From the NCBI GenBank assembly GCA_023475025.1, contig JAMCWB010000033.1, forward strand, positions 1 through 34,123: DNA of 34,123 nucleotides, written 5' to 3'. How positions within the stretch are numbered: position 1 is the stretch's first letter; each line of letters starts with the position of its first letter. The stretch is from Gammaproteobacteria bacterium (GTDB lineage: Bacteria; Pseudomonadota; Gammaproteobacteria; Pseudomonadales; Pseudomonadaceae). Below are positions 33,244-34,123 of this stretch, piece after piece. The notes beneath the pieces are model-generated. The model was given only the letters and a program-made list of their open reading frames with translations. It ran no database searches and was not told the origin of the DNA. The translations under genes were made by a program, and so were the position numbers.

Positions 33244-33276
33244 TATCCGCCCGCAGCTTTAGCTGCCGGGCGGATA
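33244..33276. terminator. Bidirectional terminator hairpin containing a stop codon
   Basis: A 14-bp stem (TATCCGCCCG+CAGC / GCTG+CGGGCGGATA, one bulged C) with loop TTTA lies 14 bp after the OmpA-family gene. The loop contains the TAA stop (33259-33261, minus strand) of the acyltransferase gene. Confidence 0.65.
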
Positions 33277-34123
33277 CTCTTGGTGCAAGGCTGCCAGCTG
33301 CGCATCCTTTTCCAGCCATAGCTGACTTACCCAGGACTGGAATCGCTCGCGAAATTCAGCGTCCTGCTGATAGTCGTGGCCGAGAAATTCGCCAGGAATC
33401 TCGCGTAACTGGCAGCGCAGGACAACCTTGCGCACGCGGCCGCTGAGCAGATCCCAGAACTTGGGCGCACCATCCGGGTAGTGCAGGGTTATATCGACCA
33501 GTGCCTGTAGCTGTTCGCCCATGGCATCAAGGACAAAGGCAATACCGCCGGACTTGGGTTTCAGCAGGTAGCGATAGGGTGACCCCTGGCTATCATGTTT
33601 GGCTTGCTCGAAGCGGGTCCCTTCCAGAAAGTTGAACACCGCGACTGGCGTGGTCTTGAACTTTTCACAGGCCTTGCGTGTGGTGACCAGGTCTTGCCCC
33701 GCTTTTTCCGGATGCTTCTCCAGATAGGCTTTGGTGTAGCGTTTCATGAAGGGAAAATCCAGTGCCCACCAGCACAGGCCAATGATGGGTACCCAGATCA
33801 GTTCCTGTTTGAGGAAGAACTTGAGCATCGGCATGCGCCGGTTCAGTACATGTTGCAGGGCGAGGATGTCCACCCAGCTCTGATGGTTGCTGGTCACCAG
33901 GTACCAGCCACCATAACGTAGCTGTTCCAGGCCGTCAGTATCCCACTCGATGCGCCCGGTTAGGCGCATCCAGCCACTGTTGCAGTGCATCCAGTTTTCC
34001 GCGATACGGATCATGATGCGGGTGCTGGCCTGCTGCAGTAGCGGGATGGGCAATAGTTTGATCAGTGCAAAGGGCACCAGTATGGCAAAGCTCAACAGGG
34101 TATTGAGCACCAAGAGTATCCGC
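33259..34123 (-). CDS. PlsC-like acyltransferase (YihG type), 5' end beyond window
   Basis: At least 288 codons are open to the right edge with no clear start. The first in-frame start-like codon is a TTG at 34113, but sequence upstream stays open and hydrophobic (RILLVLNTLLSFA), so the gene probably begins outside the window. One or two N-terminal membrane segments precede the catalytic NHQSWVD (HxxxxD) block near residue 76, followed by FNFLEGTRFEQ, the second acyltransferase block. Such inner-membrane enzymes acylate lysophosphatidic acid at sn-2; YihG affects phospholipid acyl composition in E. coli. It converges with the OmpA-family gene and shares its terminator hairpin. Confidence 0.88.
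   Translation of the reverse strand, partial: RILLVLNTLLSFAILVPFALIKLLPIPLLQQASTRIMIRIAENWMHCNSGWMRLTGRIEWDTDGLEQLRYGGWYLVTSNHQSWVDILALQHVLNRRMPMLKFFLKQELIWVPIIGLCWWALDFPFMKRYTKAYLEKHPEKAGQDLVTTRKACEKFKTTPVAVFNFLEGTRFEQAKHDSQGSPYRYLLKPKSGGIAFVLDAMGEQLQALVDITLHYPDGAPKFWDLLSGRVRKVVLRCQLREIPGEFLGHDYQQDAEFRERFQSWVSQLWLEKDAQLAALHQEYPPGS

Overview
The window reads as a chromosomal segment of a Pseudomonas-like gammaproteobacterium, possibly of the Halopseudomonas / P. pertucinogena type. That placement is an inference from the protein sequences, gene content and moderately GC-rich codon use; no marker gene such as 16S rRNA is present. Almost everything is core metabolism or housekeeping. I see no prophage, transposase, CRISPR array, rRNA operon or restriction/defence locus.

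Layout. Positions 1-3340 hold the start of a rimB-like gene (minus), then hslR, hslO and pckA (plus), closed by a strong hairpin. Positions 3420-3771 are a three-gene tRNA operon (Asn-GTT, Pro-TGG, Lys-TTT) behind a near-consensus promoter. Positions 3772-4057 are a gene-free stretch with inverted blocks of 7-bp repeats. Positions 4058-9508 hold ndh, a DUF3094 membrane peptide, a CbiM-like membrane protein, a 71-aa protein and a SIMPL-domain protein. Here a 2,011-bp segment is repeated head to tail (5274-7284 and 7285-9295), so the three middle genes are present twice. The junction joins the first 36 codons of ndh to the last 169 codons of the SIMPL gene. Positions 9645-11484 encode a RoxS/RoxR (RegB/RegA-type) redox two-component system, followed by a leucine-dehydrogenase-family gene and a convergent SDR. 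Positions 13431-20319 (minus) hold a small membrane protein, a TatD-family hydrolase, release factor RF3 and a 1270-aa PilZ-DUF1631-GGDEF-EAL c-di-GMP protein. Positions 20357-22893 hold a GntR/FCD regulator diverging from ornithine decarboxylase (speC), which has a leader of about 300 nt. Positions 23018-30733 are mostly lipid metabolism: a hydroxyacyl-CoA-dehydrogenase-like SDR, thiolase, AlkK-like acyl-CoA ligase and a DUF1329 envelope protein, with a Na/Pi cotransporter among them. Positions 30847-34123 hold a DHA2 drug/proton antiporter, an OmpA-family lipoprotein and the 3' part of a PlsC-like acyltransferase.

How the genes fit together. ndh and RoxSR both concern the respiratory quinone pool, and SIMPL/RoxS are divergently arranged. 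Thiolase, the SDR and the acyl-CoA ligase together fit beta-oxidation or short/medium-chain acyl-CoA turnover. The most unusual features are the exact tandem duplication with its chimeric junction, the heptanucleotide repeat blocks at two convergent gene ends, the long speC leader, and the c-di-GMP protein that combines a PilZ sensor, a degenerate cyclase and an intact-looking phosphodiesterase. I did not find a convincing wholly new multi-gene system.
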